From Rhynchospora pubera (lineage: Eukaryota > Streptophyta > Magnoliopsida > Poales > Cyperaceae): DNA of 64,000 nt. The translations under genes were made by a program, and so were the position numbers. The notes under the pieces were generated by a model that searched no databases, was not told where the DNA came from, and was given only the letters and a program-made list of their open reading frames with translations. Numbering within the stretch: the stretch's first letter is position 1; each line of letters begins with the position of its first letter. The DNA lies in the NCBI GenBank assembly GCA_028095005.1, contig CM051460.1, forward strand, positions 160,699,461-160,763,460, in the 5' to 3' direction. Positions 38,930-49,804 of the stretch are shown one piece after another.

Positions 38930-41900
38930 ATGAGTATCATAGAAAAGAATGAAAGGAAGATAGCGGCCATAATGGACGAAAGAGAAAAAGAGAGAAAAAT
39001 GTTCAAGAAGATGTACAAGCTTCTAGAGAGGAAGAAGCTACTTGAAGATCTTGAAAAGGAGGGTTCTTCTAGCGAAGAAGAAGATGAGTACAAGGGAAAA
39101 GTGCTCAAAGAGAGAAGAAGCAAGAGTAGATATGAGTACTCCGATGAAGGAGAAGAAAGGCCTAAAAGGAGGTTCTCCAAAGAAAGAAGGAATAGGCATA
39201 GATATGAATCATCGGAAGAAGAGGAAGAGAAGGGATATCGAAAGTATCCCAAAGGAAGAAGAAATAAAGTGAGATACGAATCAAGTGAAGAAGAAGTGCC
39301 CGAGCATAGGCACCGAACTGGGGCAAGAAGGCCCGATTCAACCAAGCAAGTCATTCAAGAGATGATTAATCTACAATTGCAAGCCGCGGGAGCGGGCCGA
39401 TTTGCTAACCTACGAAAGAGATGTGGAAGGCCATATCCTAAGGAGTACGAGCACATTCCTTATCCCCTTGGTTATCAAGTGCCGAAGTTCAACCTATTCG
39501 ATGGAACGGGTAAAGAAAGCATCACGCCCGATCAACATCTGATCCAGTTCCGCAATGCATGTGGAAACACCGCGCATGATGAAGCTCTCTTGCTCAAGCA
39601 ATTCTCTCAGAGCCTCACTGGCGCAGCATTCGAGTGGTATTCATCTCTCGAGAATGATTATGTGGACACATGGGAGGAGATGGAGGATTTGTTTAGAGCC
39701 AAGTTCGCCATGGTCAACCAAAGGCTTCTTGTAGCCGATGTCGCGTGCGAAAAGCCGAAACCTGGTGAAGCACCACTCGATTACATCAACCGATGGAGAA
39801 ACATGCACATAAGGTGTTCTCATCAGATGCCCGAAAGAGAGGCGGTTGAGTTCTTGATAAGGAATCTTGACGATTGGATTAAGCGACCTCTCTCGGGTAG
39901 CGATATCTACACATATGAAGATCTAGTCACGAGAGTTGCAAGGATAGTGCACATTGGTCCCCCCAAGGAGACTTCAAACTTTAGAGGCGAACCGAGAAGC
40001 AAAGCACAAGGGCCAATCAAGATAGCGGGTGCTAATGAAGCATCAATGAGTCAAGGTAGCGGTCAAAGGAACTTCCGCAATAACAGTAATAACGTCAACA
40101 ATGGCAACGGAAATGGTCGTTCTACCACCCTCAATGAACGATTGAGTAGACCTTACTCATTCAAGAAAGAGAAAGCTGCGGCTCTTCTCAAACAACTCTT
40201 AGATGGAAAGGCCATAGAATTACCGGTGTGTAAAAGAATAGAAGAAATGCATAAGACCAACGACCCGACCTATTGCGCTTTCCATAGAGTCCTAGGCCAT
40301 CCAACGGGTGATTGCTATGTCTTTAAGAATATAGCGGAGAAGATGATTAAGGAAGGCGACTTGGTCTTGCCCGAGAGTTATAAGCAAACACCCGCTCCGC
40401 ATGCGCAAGCCAATGTGGTAGCGCAAAGAGGCAATCCAAGGCGAAATGTGGAATGCAACGTCATTGTCATAGTAGATGAAGATGAAGATGAAAAGGAAAT
40501 GCAAAAAGTAGAAAGGATGAAAGAAAAAGAAAATGAAAATAAAAAGAAGGAAGATGTGGAAGAAAAGAAAGGTGGGGTTGAGAATAGTAAAGAAAAGAAA
40601 AGTGAAAAAGAGAAAGGCAAAGAAGTGGTGTTAAAGATCGAAGAAACGAAAAGAGAAAAGGAAGAAGTGGTTACTTATTACTATGATGATGACACAGAAG
40701 ACGAGAATGAGGCACCATACCAAGGCCTCTTTGCTAAGGGCATGTTCAAGGAAAAGGATTGCCATGTGAACTTACGGTCGGGCACGAATATTCCCGAGAG
40801 ACAAGCTCCCAAGGAAGGCGAAAAGGCGAAGGGCAAGATTAGAATTCAAGAGGTGGAAGACGAGCCCGGGCCAAGTCACAAAGCAAGAGAAATAAAAGGA
40901 GAATACAATATCTTGGCTCACCTAAGGCGCACACCAGCATTGATAAGTGTGTTTGAAGCGTTAATGATGTCCAAGGACCTGCGAGAAACGATGATGGAGA
41001 TGCTCAAAGAGCCCGAGAAGTTTCAAGCCTACGTAGCCGAAAAGTGTATGACCGAGGCCCTCTACATCGAGCCTCAAAGCCAAATCACCTTCACGAGCGA
41101 TGATCTAATGATGGGAACCGCTTGTCACAACAAGCCATTGTACATCACAAGCAAGACAAACGGGAGTCAACTAAGCCGTATGTTGGTTGATCCTGGATCT
41201 TCTATCAACATCCTACCGCTCAACTCATTGAATCAATTGGCCTTAGGTGGAAGGCGGCTTTCTGAGGAAAATGTGTTCATACATGGCTTCAATCAGAATT
41301 CCGAGCGAGCCTTAGGAGCTATCACGTTGCCTATGAAGTTTGGGGAACTTGAAACGTTGGTAAAATTTTACGTGATCGATGCCGATACCTCATATCGAGC
41401 TTTATTAGGAAGACCATGGCTACATGAAAACGGCCTTATACCCTCGACCCTACACCAATGCGTCAAATACATACGAGATGGTGAACAAAAGATGATTAGG
41501 GGCGATGCTCAACACTATGGTGTACACGAGGTAGAATTGGAAGAGATTGACCGATTTTATGCTCCAACTTCACAAAGAAGCACTTCCCCAACTCTAAGAG
41601 CAAGAGCGGTACCTTGTGAAGAAAAGGAAGAGAGAATAGGGCTAAAAGAAAGGTCAAAGGTCGCTTGTGCTGTGAAAACTCCCATCTACATAAAGTCATC
41701 CGATGATGAAGATGAAAACAAAGGCCGAAGAAGAAAGATTCACATAAAGAGCGACTCGGAAGAGGAAGAGCAAGAGGCAAGAAGGGTGATTCATGTCTAT
41801 GACATTGAATCAGATGAAGAGTTCTACGATGATGAAGAATATTTCAAGTTCCTCGAATGCAACATGGTCGGGGTAACACCCGTCGAAGTAAACCTAGAAG

Positions 41901-43294
41901 ATGAATATCTAATCCAAACGGAGAAGAATGCTCCGCAAGAGTTAGAAGACGGAGGTCAGAACACAATTGATGATCTCCTCAAGATAAATTTGGGTACCGA
42001 AGAAGATCCACGCCCGACTTTCATAAGCGCATCACTTCCTCCTGAGAAACAAGAGCAACTAAAACAGCTTCTAATGGGATATAAAGATTGTTTTGCATGG
42101 AACTATACAGAAATGCCAGGTCTCGATCCCGCTCTAGCTTCTCACAAGTTGAAAATTGACCCAAGTGTGAAGCCCGTCAAACAAGCTCCTAGGCGGATGC
42201 GAGTTGAACTCGAAGAGAAAGTAGTCGAAGAGGTGAAAAAGTTAATTGAGGCGGGGTTCATTCGAGAGGAAGAAAGTCCCATTTGGGTGGCAAACATCGT
42301 GCCCGTTAAGAAGAAGAATGGACAAATAAGAGTATGTGTGGATTTTAGGGACTTGAACAAAGCGTGCCCAAAGGATGATTTTCCACTACCTGTGACCGAG
42401 CTGATTATCGACTATACTTCCTCTTATGTGGTATACTCCTTCATGGATGGGTCATCGGGGTATAACCAAATACCAATGGATAAAGAAGATCAACGCCATA
42501 CATCATTTCGCACCCCGATTGGTATCTTTTGCTACAAGGTGATGCCGTTTGGATTGAAGAATGCAGGTGCAACCTACCAAAGAGCCATGACCAAGATCTT
42601 TGATGATTTAATTCACAAGATTGTAGAATGCTATGTAGATGATTTGGTGGTAAAGGCTCGATCAATCGACGAGCATTTCGAGTACCTAAAGGTCGTGTTC
42701 GAACGACTAAGGAAATACTCCTTGAAGATGAATCCATTGGAGTGTGCCTTTATGGTATCTTCTGGAAAATTCCTAGGGTTTGTGGTAAGACACAGGGGCA
42801 TTGAGATCGACCCCGCTAAGATCAAGGCAATTAGAGAAATGCCACCCCCAAAGACTCTCAAGCAACTCCGCTCGCTACAGGGGCAATTGGCGTACGTGAG
42901 AAGATTCATCGCCAATCTTTCGGGGAGGATCAAACCGTTCACTCACCTTACCAAGAAAGATGTGCCTTTTAAATGGGATGCGAAATGTCAAAAGGCTTTC
43001 GAGGACATCAAAGAATATCTCCTCAAACCACCTGTCCTCGCTGCACCTATACAAGGAAAACCATTGATCCTCTACACTACGGCCTTGGACGGATCCTTAG
43101 GAGCTTTGTTAGCTCAAGAAAATGATGAAGGTAAAGAGAATGCTCTATATTACTTGAGTCGTATGTTGGTCGGGGCCGAGCAATCCTACAGCCCTATTGA
43201 GAAGCATTGCTTAGCATTGGTCTTTGCTACCAAGAAGCTAAGGCATTACATGCTCTCCCACAAGATTACATTGATATCGAGGTGGATCCATTGA
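38930..43294 (+). pseudogene. Element 1 gag-protease-RT-RNase H, ends by frameshift
   Basis: Gag capsid region at about 39470-39960 (FNLFDGTGKESITPDQHL, FEWYSSL), zinc knuckle CAFHRVLGHPTGDC near 40273-40314, a Lys/Glu-rich spacer, an aspartic protease with DPGS at 41189-41200, and RT with VCVDFRDLNKACPKDDFPLP and YVDD at 42632-42643. The retroviral-type RNase H is present up to LISR. Near 43281 one base is missing compared with element 2, and the frame ends in TGA at 43294; the rest continues in the next frame. It shares the frame of ORF1, separated only by TAG at 38903. Confidence 0.9.
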
Positions 43295-45099
43295 AGTATT
43301 TGATGACTAGACCCATGTTGACGGGAAGGCTAGCTCGGTGGGCCATTGCCTTGATGGAGTTCGACATCTCCTATGCACCTCAGAAGGCTATAAAAGGACA
43401 AGCGATGGCCGATTTTCTAGCTGCACACCCAGTCGCCGATGATTCTCCATTGAATTGCGAATTTCCTGATGAACAAAGCTTATGCTTAGAAGAAGTGCAA
43501 TCCGGGTGGACAATGTTCTTCGATGGATCATCAATGATACAACCGTCCAAGAGACCTAATTTACCTCGAATCCGGGCCGGAGTTGGATTGGTGTTTATCA
43601 CTCCACAAGGAGGAATCCTTCGCCATTCTATAGCATTGACTGAGCCGTGCACGAATAATGAGGCTGAGTATGAAGCATTGATCGCCGGACTAGAACTAGC
43701 AATCAACATGGGCGTAAAAGAATTAAAAGTGTGCGGCGATTCTCAGTTGGTCCTAAGCCAAATCGAGGGAGCATTCGAAGTAAAGAAACCAGAATTGGTG
43801 AAATATCATGAAAGAGCTCAAGAGTTGATGGCCAAATTCTCGAAGATCACCTTTGAAAAGGTGTCAAGAGCTTCAAATGGCATGGCGGATGCTCTAGCTC
43901 GAGTTGCTACCCAACTAAGCAAACCAGATGGAGAAGAAGTACAAATTACCATCAGAAATCGGCGATCTTTGGCGCCCTATCTCTTAGAAATTGAGAAAGA
44001 AACGATTGCTCATCTCTTTGTGAACATAGAAGAGTGGGAGGCGGATTCGTTCATGGATCCTGACGAGGTATTGGAGATAGAAGTGAACAAGGAACAAGAT
44101 TGGAGACAACCCTTCATTGATTACTTCAAACATCAAGTATTACCCAATGAAAAGGCAGAAAGGGAGCAATTGAAGCGAAGAATCCTCCGCTATGTGTTTG
44201 TGAATGACACTTTATATAGGAGGTCATATGATCAGCTATGGCTAAGATGCGTGTCACGGAGCGAAGCCCGAAAGATCATGAAAGAGGTTCATTCAGGATT
44301 CTGTGGAGCTCATCAGTCGGGTCCTAAAATGAGATTGCATATCAAGAGAATGGGATATTATTGGCCCACAATGATTGCTGATTGCGAGGAGCAAGCGAAG
44401 AAGTGCCACATGTGCCAAGTACATGGTGATTTCATCCATCAGCATCCCAACCCTCTGCACCCAACAGTAGCAGCGTGGCCGTTCGATATGTGGGGTATGG
44501 ACATAGTCGGGCCTATTGACCCACCGTCTTCAAAGGGGCATAGATTCATTCTAGCAATCACGGATTACTTCTCTAAATGGGCCGAAGCGGTGGCTCTGAA
44601 AGAAGTCAAAAGCAGAGACGTCATCCAATTTCTAAAGAACAATGTGTTGTATCGTTTTGGCACTCCACGAGAGATAGTATCGGACAACGGTGCGTCATTC
44701 AAGAGTGGAGAAATTGGCACTTTTGCTAGGCAACACAAGATCAAGTGGAGATACTCTTCTATTTACAACCCACGAGCCAATGGCCTAGCTGAAGCCTTCA
44801 ATAAGGTGTTGATCAAACTCCTAAGAAAGACAGTGGGAGATAATCATAGGAGTTGGGATGAAAAGCTACAAGAAGCTTTATGGGCTTATCGTACAACCCA
44901 CAAGACCCCCACTCAAGCGACTCCTTATTCACTAGCGTTCGGGTCCGAGGCAGTATTGCCATTAGAGATTGAATTACCTTCCCTAAGGGTGGCCATGCAA
45001 GCGGGATTACCAATGGATAAACGGGCCCGCCTAAGATTAGATGAATTGGATGCTATGGATGAGAAAAGATTGGCGGCCCAACAAAGCTTAGAGCTATAG
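43283..45099 (+). pseudogene. Element 1 archaeal-type RNase H and integrase, frameshifted part
   Basis: Continuation in the second frame. The additional RNase H lies at about 43510-43930 (FFDGSS, TEPCTNNEAEYEALIAGLE, GDSQLV). Integrase follows: zinc-binding HHCC at about 44287-44415 (CHMCQ), then the catalytic triad Asp 44500, Asp 44683, Glu 44791 with DD35E spacing. An in-frame TAG at 45097-45099 stands where element 2 has a tyrosine codon. No independent start is expected. Confidence 0.88.
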
Positions 45100-45348
45100 C
45101 GGACTCAAATGGCCAAGGCTTACGACAAGATGGTGAGACCTCGTACTTTCAAAGAGGGAGAATTAGTCTTGATCTTGAGAAGGCCCATCATCGGTCATCA
45201 TCATGGTCCAAAATTCGCTCCAAATTGGGAAGGGCCTTACATCATCAAAGAGGTTTACGAAGGAGGATCATACAAGCTTGTGGATAAAGAAGGAGAAGGC
45301 ACAATTCCACCTATCAACGGTCGATACCACAAGAAGTACTACACCTAA
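45100..45348 (+). pseudogene. Element 1 integrase C-terminal tail after the stop
   Basis: Same frame as the preceding part. Reads RPRTFKEGELVLIL, then KFAPNWEGPYIIKEVYEGG and NGRYHKKYY before TAA, collinear with the end of the element 2 polyprotein. Confidence 0.85.
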
Positions 45349-46304
45349 AACCCATAAAATCCAAAATCCATTCTACCAAAAACAACCAAAACCTTTACCT
45401 ACTTCTTAGCTACAATAAGGCCTAGTCCACAAAAAACCAAAACTCCTTAGCTACAATAAGGCCTAGTCCACAAAAAACCAAAACTCCACTAAAACCCAAA
45501 ACTCAAAATATTAACTTAACCTTTTAACCCAAAAATCCAAAACCTTAATTTAACCTTTCAAACCCAAAACCCGAAGGATAAGGCATTATGTCGAGTCGGG
45601 CTAATGCTTGTAAGGGTGTTTCGTTCTTTTGAACATCATGGAACATTCCTTTGCAAGGCCCAAAATAAACAAGGCAATTGTAGATAAATAAAGTTCAATA
45701 AAAGTCCTCAACCTTTAGAACATGTTAGATAAGAATTTGTCCCGCCGGGCCTAAGTGTAAATGAGTGTCCTTGTCCTTTTGGACGTTCATAGGGCATTTC
45801 CAATACAAAGGCCTACATTATTTTTACAATAAATCACACAAGAGTCCCTTTTGCAACCGATGACAGATTCTTATGATTCTCGATGGTGCAAAGCTATGCT
45901 ACTAATATTGTTCGCATTGTGGAAATAGCTACAAGAGAGACAGACCACACTGGGGCAGAGACAAGCAATCAACCATGTTGAAGCGCAAGATGGTGGACAA
46001 CCACACTGGGGCAGAGACAAGCAATCAACCATGCTGAAGTACAAGATGGTGGACGACCACACTGGGGCAGCCGTAAAGCACACTAAGCAAGTAGAGAAGA
46101 AGAGTAAAGAGAATACAATGCCATGGAAAGAAGAAGATAGAATTTCATTCATTAAAAGAAGATACACCACTACAACCATTACAGGAGGAAGCCTCATACA
46201 AGAGAATCCTAAACAACCGCCGATGGCGACTAAAGGGATGCAAAATAGAAGACATAAAGATGCCATATAGCTGACACTGGGGCAAGGCAAGTTGAGATGG
46301 TCGT
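45349..46304 (+). repeat. Element 1 3' noncoding part with two small tandem repeats
   Basis: A 41-bp unit beginning TTAGCTACAATAAGGCCTAG is doubled at about 45407-45487. A 56-bp unit beginning CCACACTGGGGCAG starts at 45945, 46001 and 46057. CTGGGGCA words recur at 46268 and 46307. No plus-strand gene. Confidence 0.8.
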
Positions 46305-47630
46305 TTACTCTGGGGCAGCCACAACTTCATCAACAACCGCAACTCCACCACCGGCCAAGTTGTTAAGGGTGGCGGAGATAGCTTGAATCATTCCTTCCAA
46401 AGTATTCAAGCGGGCATTCAATTCTCCGAAGCGCTGATCAATTAAACCCCGAATTGAGACAGGGGCGGGGTCATCAAGGGCCATCATGGCTGAGTTATCA
46501 TCCGGCGGAGAATCAACACCCATAGGACCGTACTGATTGGGGGCCGCATTGGGAAGCAAGATATAGTCATTCACTGGTTGATTGGGGTCGGGAACCAACA
46601 TGTCCATTGAAGATTCAACCCACCCGATGAGTGGCAATGAAAGAAGAAGGTTGAAGGGATGTGCCACATCAGCATCAGAAATACGATTGCCCCATAACAT
46701 GTCAGGCACACGGATGTGAGCCCTAGGCATGAGAGCTTCAATAAGATGGCCATAAGGAAGCGGCTCTCGATCTGAGATCGCTACTTGGTGCATGTGGAAG
46801 AGGATCATGTGGGCCAGATTGATAGGCCACTGCTTTTGGATCAGATTACGGAGGTAGAAGAGACTTCCAGGTTTGGCGAGATTGGTCATTGTCCCTTGTG
46901 GAAAGATGATGTCATTAACCACCAAGAAGAGAAACCTAGAAGTTAGGGTAAAGAAAGTAAACAAAAGGGGTCGAGAGAAAGCACAGCTGGAAGGAAAAGC
47001 AATTAAAAAAATAAGGAGAAGGCAATTAAAAGAGAAGGAATGAAGAGAAAAGTACCTATGAAGAGCGGGTAGATGGAAAGTAGGCACCCTCTCTACATCA
47101 GGAGCCGCCGCCCGAAACCATTGGCGACATTCCTGATAACTTTCAAAGCCTTGAGGCCATCTCTGATAGGCGTAAATAGTGGAACCATTGGCAGTATTGG
47201 CAGCCCGCAAATAGTTAGCCAAATCTCCGGCCGTGATATGAAAGAAACGACCAAACAGATAGGAAGAGGCTGAAGGAGTTCCATGGTGGTTGAAAGAGAT
47301 CCTAAGATTGGCGTAGAAGAGGCGGGTAATTCTAGGATGATACGCATGATCACAGTCGGCTAAGCCGGCCAAGCTCCATGAATCCAACCAATCCCTAATA
47401 AGATTCACTTGCTCCACTGGAATCCTTCTCATAGGACAAAAGAAGTAGCAATCAGCCACAGGCCGCCCTTCGTTACCCATGTCATTGTAATAAGAAAGGA
47501 AGGCAGTCTCGTCACGGAAAAGATAGCGGTTGTCGGGAGTAAGGGACCAGTCTGGAAAGGTGGAATCCAGACGCAAGACAGAAGAACTAGAATCTCCTCT
47601 GGCGCGTTTGGATGAAGGAGTAGAAGACAT
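46305..47630 (-). CDS. Transposase_32-like (putative plant transposon protein), antisense to element 1
   Basis: ATG at 47630 (MSSTPSSKRARGDSSSS); the frame is open further up to 47726 but the CCATG context and Ser-rich start suit 47630. A likely intron at 47055-46936 (CATAG|GTACTT, TTCTAG|GTTTC) is 120 bases and free of stops, so splicing (401 residues) or retention (441) both keep the frame. The retained part is a Phe/Leu-rich stretch unlike the rest. The core RITRLFYANLRISFNHHGT, SYLFGRFFHITAGDLANYL fits the domain called putative plant transposon protein, known mainly from plant retrotransposon ORFs, without proven activity. The tail (GELNARLNTLEGMIQAISA) is helical. No frame-breaking change. 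Confidence 0.78.
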   Translation of the reverse strand: MSSTPSSKRARGDSSSSVLRLDSTFPDWSLTPDNRYLFRDETAFLSYYNDMGNEGRPVADCYFFCPMRRIPVEQVNLIRDWLDSWSLAGLADCDHAYHPRITRLFYANLRISFNHHGTPSASSYLFGRFFHITAGDLANYLRAANTANGSTIYAYQRWPQGFESYQECRQWFRAAAPDVERVPTFHLPALHRYFSLHSFSFNCLLLIFLIAFPSSCAFSRPLLFTFFTLTSRFLFLVVNDIIFPQGTMTNLAKPGSLFYLRNLIQKQWPINLAHMILFHMHQVAISDREPLPYGHLIEALMPRAHIRVPDMLWGNRISDADVAHPFNLLLSLPLIGWVESSMDMLVPDPNQPVNDYILLPNAAPNQYGPMGVDSPPDDNSAMMALDDPAPVSIRGLIDQRFGELNARLNTLEGMIQAISATLNNLAGGGVAVVDEVVAAPE

Positions 47631-47726
47631 GGTGATAAGTGGTTGGAAAAGTATAGAAGAAGATGAAAGGGTACGGTGAATTTGGATAAAGAAGAGAAGA
47701 GAACAAAAGTGTGCTTGTATAGACAT

Positions 47727-48636
47727 GATAAGAGGAAGGTTGTAGTTGGAGTTAATCGCGAACGCGCGAACGTGTGAAGAAAGTTAAGGCTGTAGTGGCA
47801 AGAAGTGGAAAGAAACAGTTCAATTTAGTGCTTGAAAGAAACGGTATGAAGTTAAGAAGGCGTAGAAGAGGTGGAAGTACTCAAGGCCGGTGTCAGAAGA
47901 AAACAACCCAAAGAAAAAGAGGGAGTCAAGGCCCATGTAGGTTCAGGCCCAAGGAAAGACAGGAGCGGGCCAAATACCCTAACCTAAATTGTGGAGTGGA
48001 TCTATGTGCGTTCGAGATTCTAAAAGAAGAGAGAGGAAAGAAGGAAGGAAAATGAGTATGGGCCAAATTCCCATATCTCTTGAAGAAGCGGCGGTAAGAG
48101 TAAGATTATTCGAACCTCGCGAGACAAGTAAGAAGAAGGTCTTGAGTGCGAAAGCCCAACCAACGCAAGAATGATGAGGTATTTGTTTCATTGCAAAAAG
48201 AAGAAGGAGAAGGGAAACCTTGAGCGCAGAAGCTCAATCAGATTGGAAAAGAGAAGGAAAGGAATTACTTGTTGCGTCGCAATCAAGTACGCAAAGAAAC
48301 CTCGAGCGCGAGAGCTCAGTCAGGCGCAAGGTCAATCAAACATCACAAGGCAAGGAAGCACAATTCTCCAACAAAGCTTATCAATCCCAAGGCATCCAAG
48401 CATCACCAAAGCAAGTCAACCAAGTTCAGAACATCCATACATACAAGCAAACCAACCAAGTCAAGAGTAAACAACCATGCCAAACAAGTGTCAAGTATCA
48501 CCATCCAAACATATATCAAACAAGCTCAATCACAAGACATAACCATGATAGACCACAAGCATCAACAACTGCGCCAAACCACAAGTATCAACATCCATGG
48601 CGTCAAGAGCATAAAAGAGGATGAAGAGCAAACCTG
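47727..48636. other. Spacer between antisense genes, A/G-rich
   Basis: Purine-rich on the plus strand with GAGAGCTCA and CAAGCAACCAA patches. ORFs of 90-134 codons here overlap in all plus frames and reflect composition. Confidence 0.45.
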
Positions 48637-49504
48637 CTAGGCGGCCCCATGAGCGGCAATGCTCCTAGCCCTAGCGCGAGCTAATACCTGAATAAGGCGC
48701 TCATAATGCTCGCGGGCAACATCTCTGCGCCTACGGATCTCAGTGAAGAACCGACCCACACTGCTGGCCTCCTCCTGACAACGAAGACGAGCAGTATCTA
48801 GAAACTCCCCCCAAGTGTCCAGGAGTAAGGAATAAGTCGTCTCCAAGGGACCCGCATAGCTCAACTCCTCTCTGGTACGACTAGCCTCTATGTTCTGTGC
48901 AAAAGATGCACCACCTAGAGGAGCAGCCTCTGTGTAGGCAATAATGAGAGAGGAGAGGTACTCACCGATGGCATGGTAACGAGTAGCCAGATCACCATAG
49001 ACGAGAGCAGTGGACTCCATAATCTGAGTGGAAGCCCGGATGCGAGAAACGAGAGAGGTGAACTCAGGAACAAGGAAGTCCCATCGAAGAGTGGCTAAGG
49101 CAGCATGGCACGTCCCTATGAGACCCGCCACCTGAGCGGGTAGGCTAATGTTGGAGGGAGTAGCAAGGGAGAGATGAAGAAACAGCTCGTCGGTGACGAT
49201 GTCAAGAGGAGCGGCGGTATGCATGCTAGTCGCCTGCAAAGCCGTAACGGCATCCCTCAAAGTCCCCACTGTAACGTCTATGAGAACACAAAAAGAAGCC
49301 ATGAGTGACAAAGAAGAGACAAATGCAAGCATTTGAGCAAGAAAAGAGAAGGTGAAAGTAAGAGCATCAAGTTTGTGAAAGAGAGTCACCCGCATAGATA
49401 GGAGGAGGTGGTGGCGCCATGAAGTCAAGCCAGAATCCAGGAAGGTCACCATGGGGTGCGTTGTCATTGGCATTGAAAGCGGGGGCCATGTCATGATCAG
49501 ACAT
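48637..49504 (-). CDS. Unknown 251-residue helical protein, two exons
   Basis: Exons 49504-49390 (MSDHDMAPAFNANDN, APPPPPIYAG) and 49277-48637, joined in phase over a 112-base intron with borders GCGG|GTGACT and CTCATAG|ACG. I do not recognise the family. After a proline-rich head, the rest reads as long amphipathic helices (LRDAVTALQATSM, SLVSRIRASTQIMES, RRRRDVAREHYERLIQVLA), Arg-rich towards the end; no membrane segment, no zinc motif. It lies 300 bases downstream of the plant-mobile-domain gene on the same strand, so the two may be expressed together or derive from one ancestral unit. Confidence 0.6.
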
Positions 49505-49804
49505 CTCAATCTAGAAATACAAGAGCAAGAGAGATATGCACAACAAGCCAAAGGAACACAAAAGGAAAGCAACATAAAGAGCCAAGCATAAAGCAAGCAA
49601 CCACAAATAATACATCCATCATAACTACCATCCAGATGCTTTAAAAACAAGAAATACATAATCTCATAATCCCACAGACAATTGAAGACCCAAGACACTA
49701 AACAAGCTACAAAACAAGAAAAACATAGAATTCCAAAACAGTTTGCTAAACAAGTAAGATACAAGGCCATAAAGAAGACCCACAAAACCACTCAGCACTA
49801 AAGA

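Larger units (their letters stand above)
37231..45348 (+). mobile_element. Element 1: Ty3/gypsy retrotransposon of Tat/Ogre type, internal region, degenerate
   Basis: Order: duplicated leader, ORF1, gag, protease, RT, RNase H, archaeal-type RNase H, integrase. A second RNase H between the first and the integrase, and an extra ORF before gag, are known marks of the Tat lineage including Ogre. TAGCGACTCTG at 37269 (again 37614) sits where a tRNA-Arg type primer site would be. One frameshift (about 43281) and one stop (45097) break the polyprotein, so it is defective. LTRs could not be delimited: the left one would end near 37230-37268, and no matching sequence follows within the window. Confidence 0.88.

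Noticed and set aside
38902..39354. 150-codon Ser/Leu-rich minus ORF
   Set aside because: Shadow of the Glu/Lys/Arg-rich part of element 1 gag.
48171..48640. Gln/Ser/Lys-rich plus ORFs of 99-134 codons
   Set aside because: Three overlapping frames in a purine-rich spacer; composition effect.
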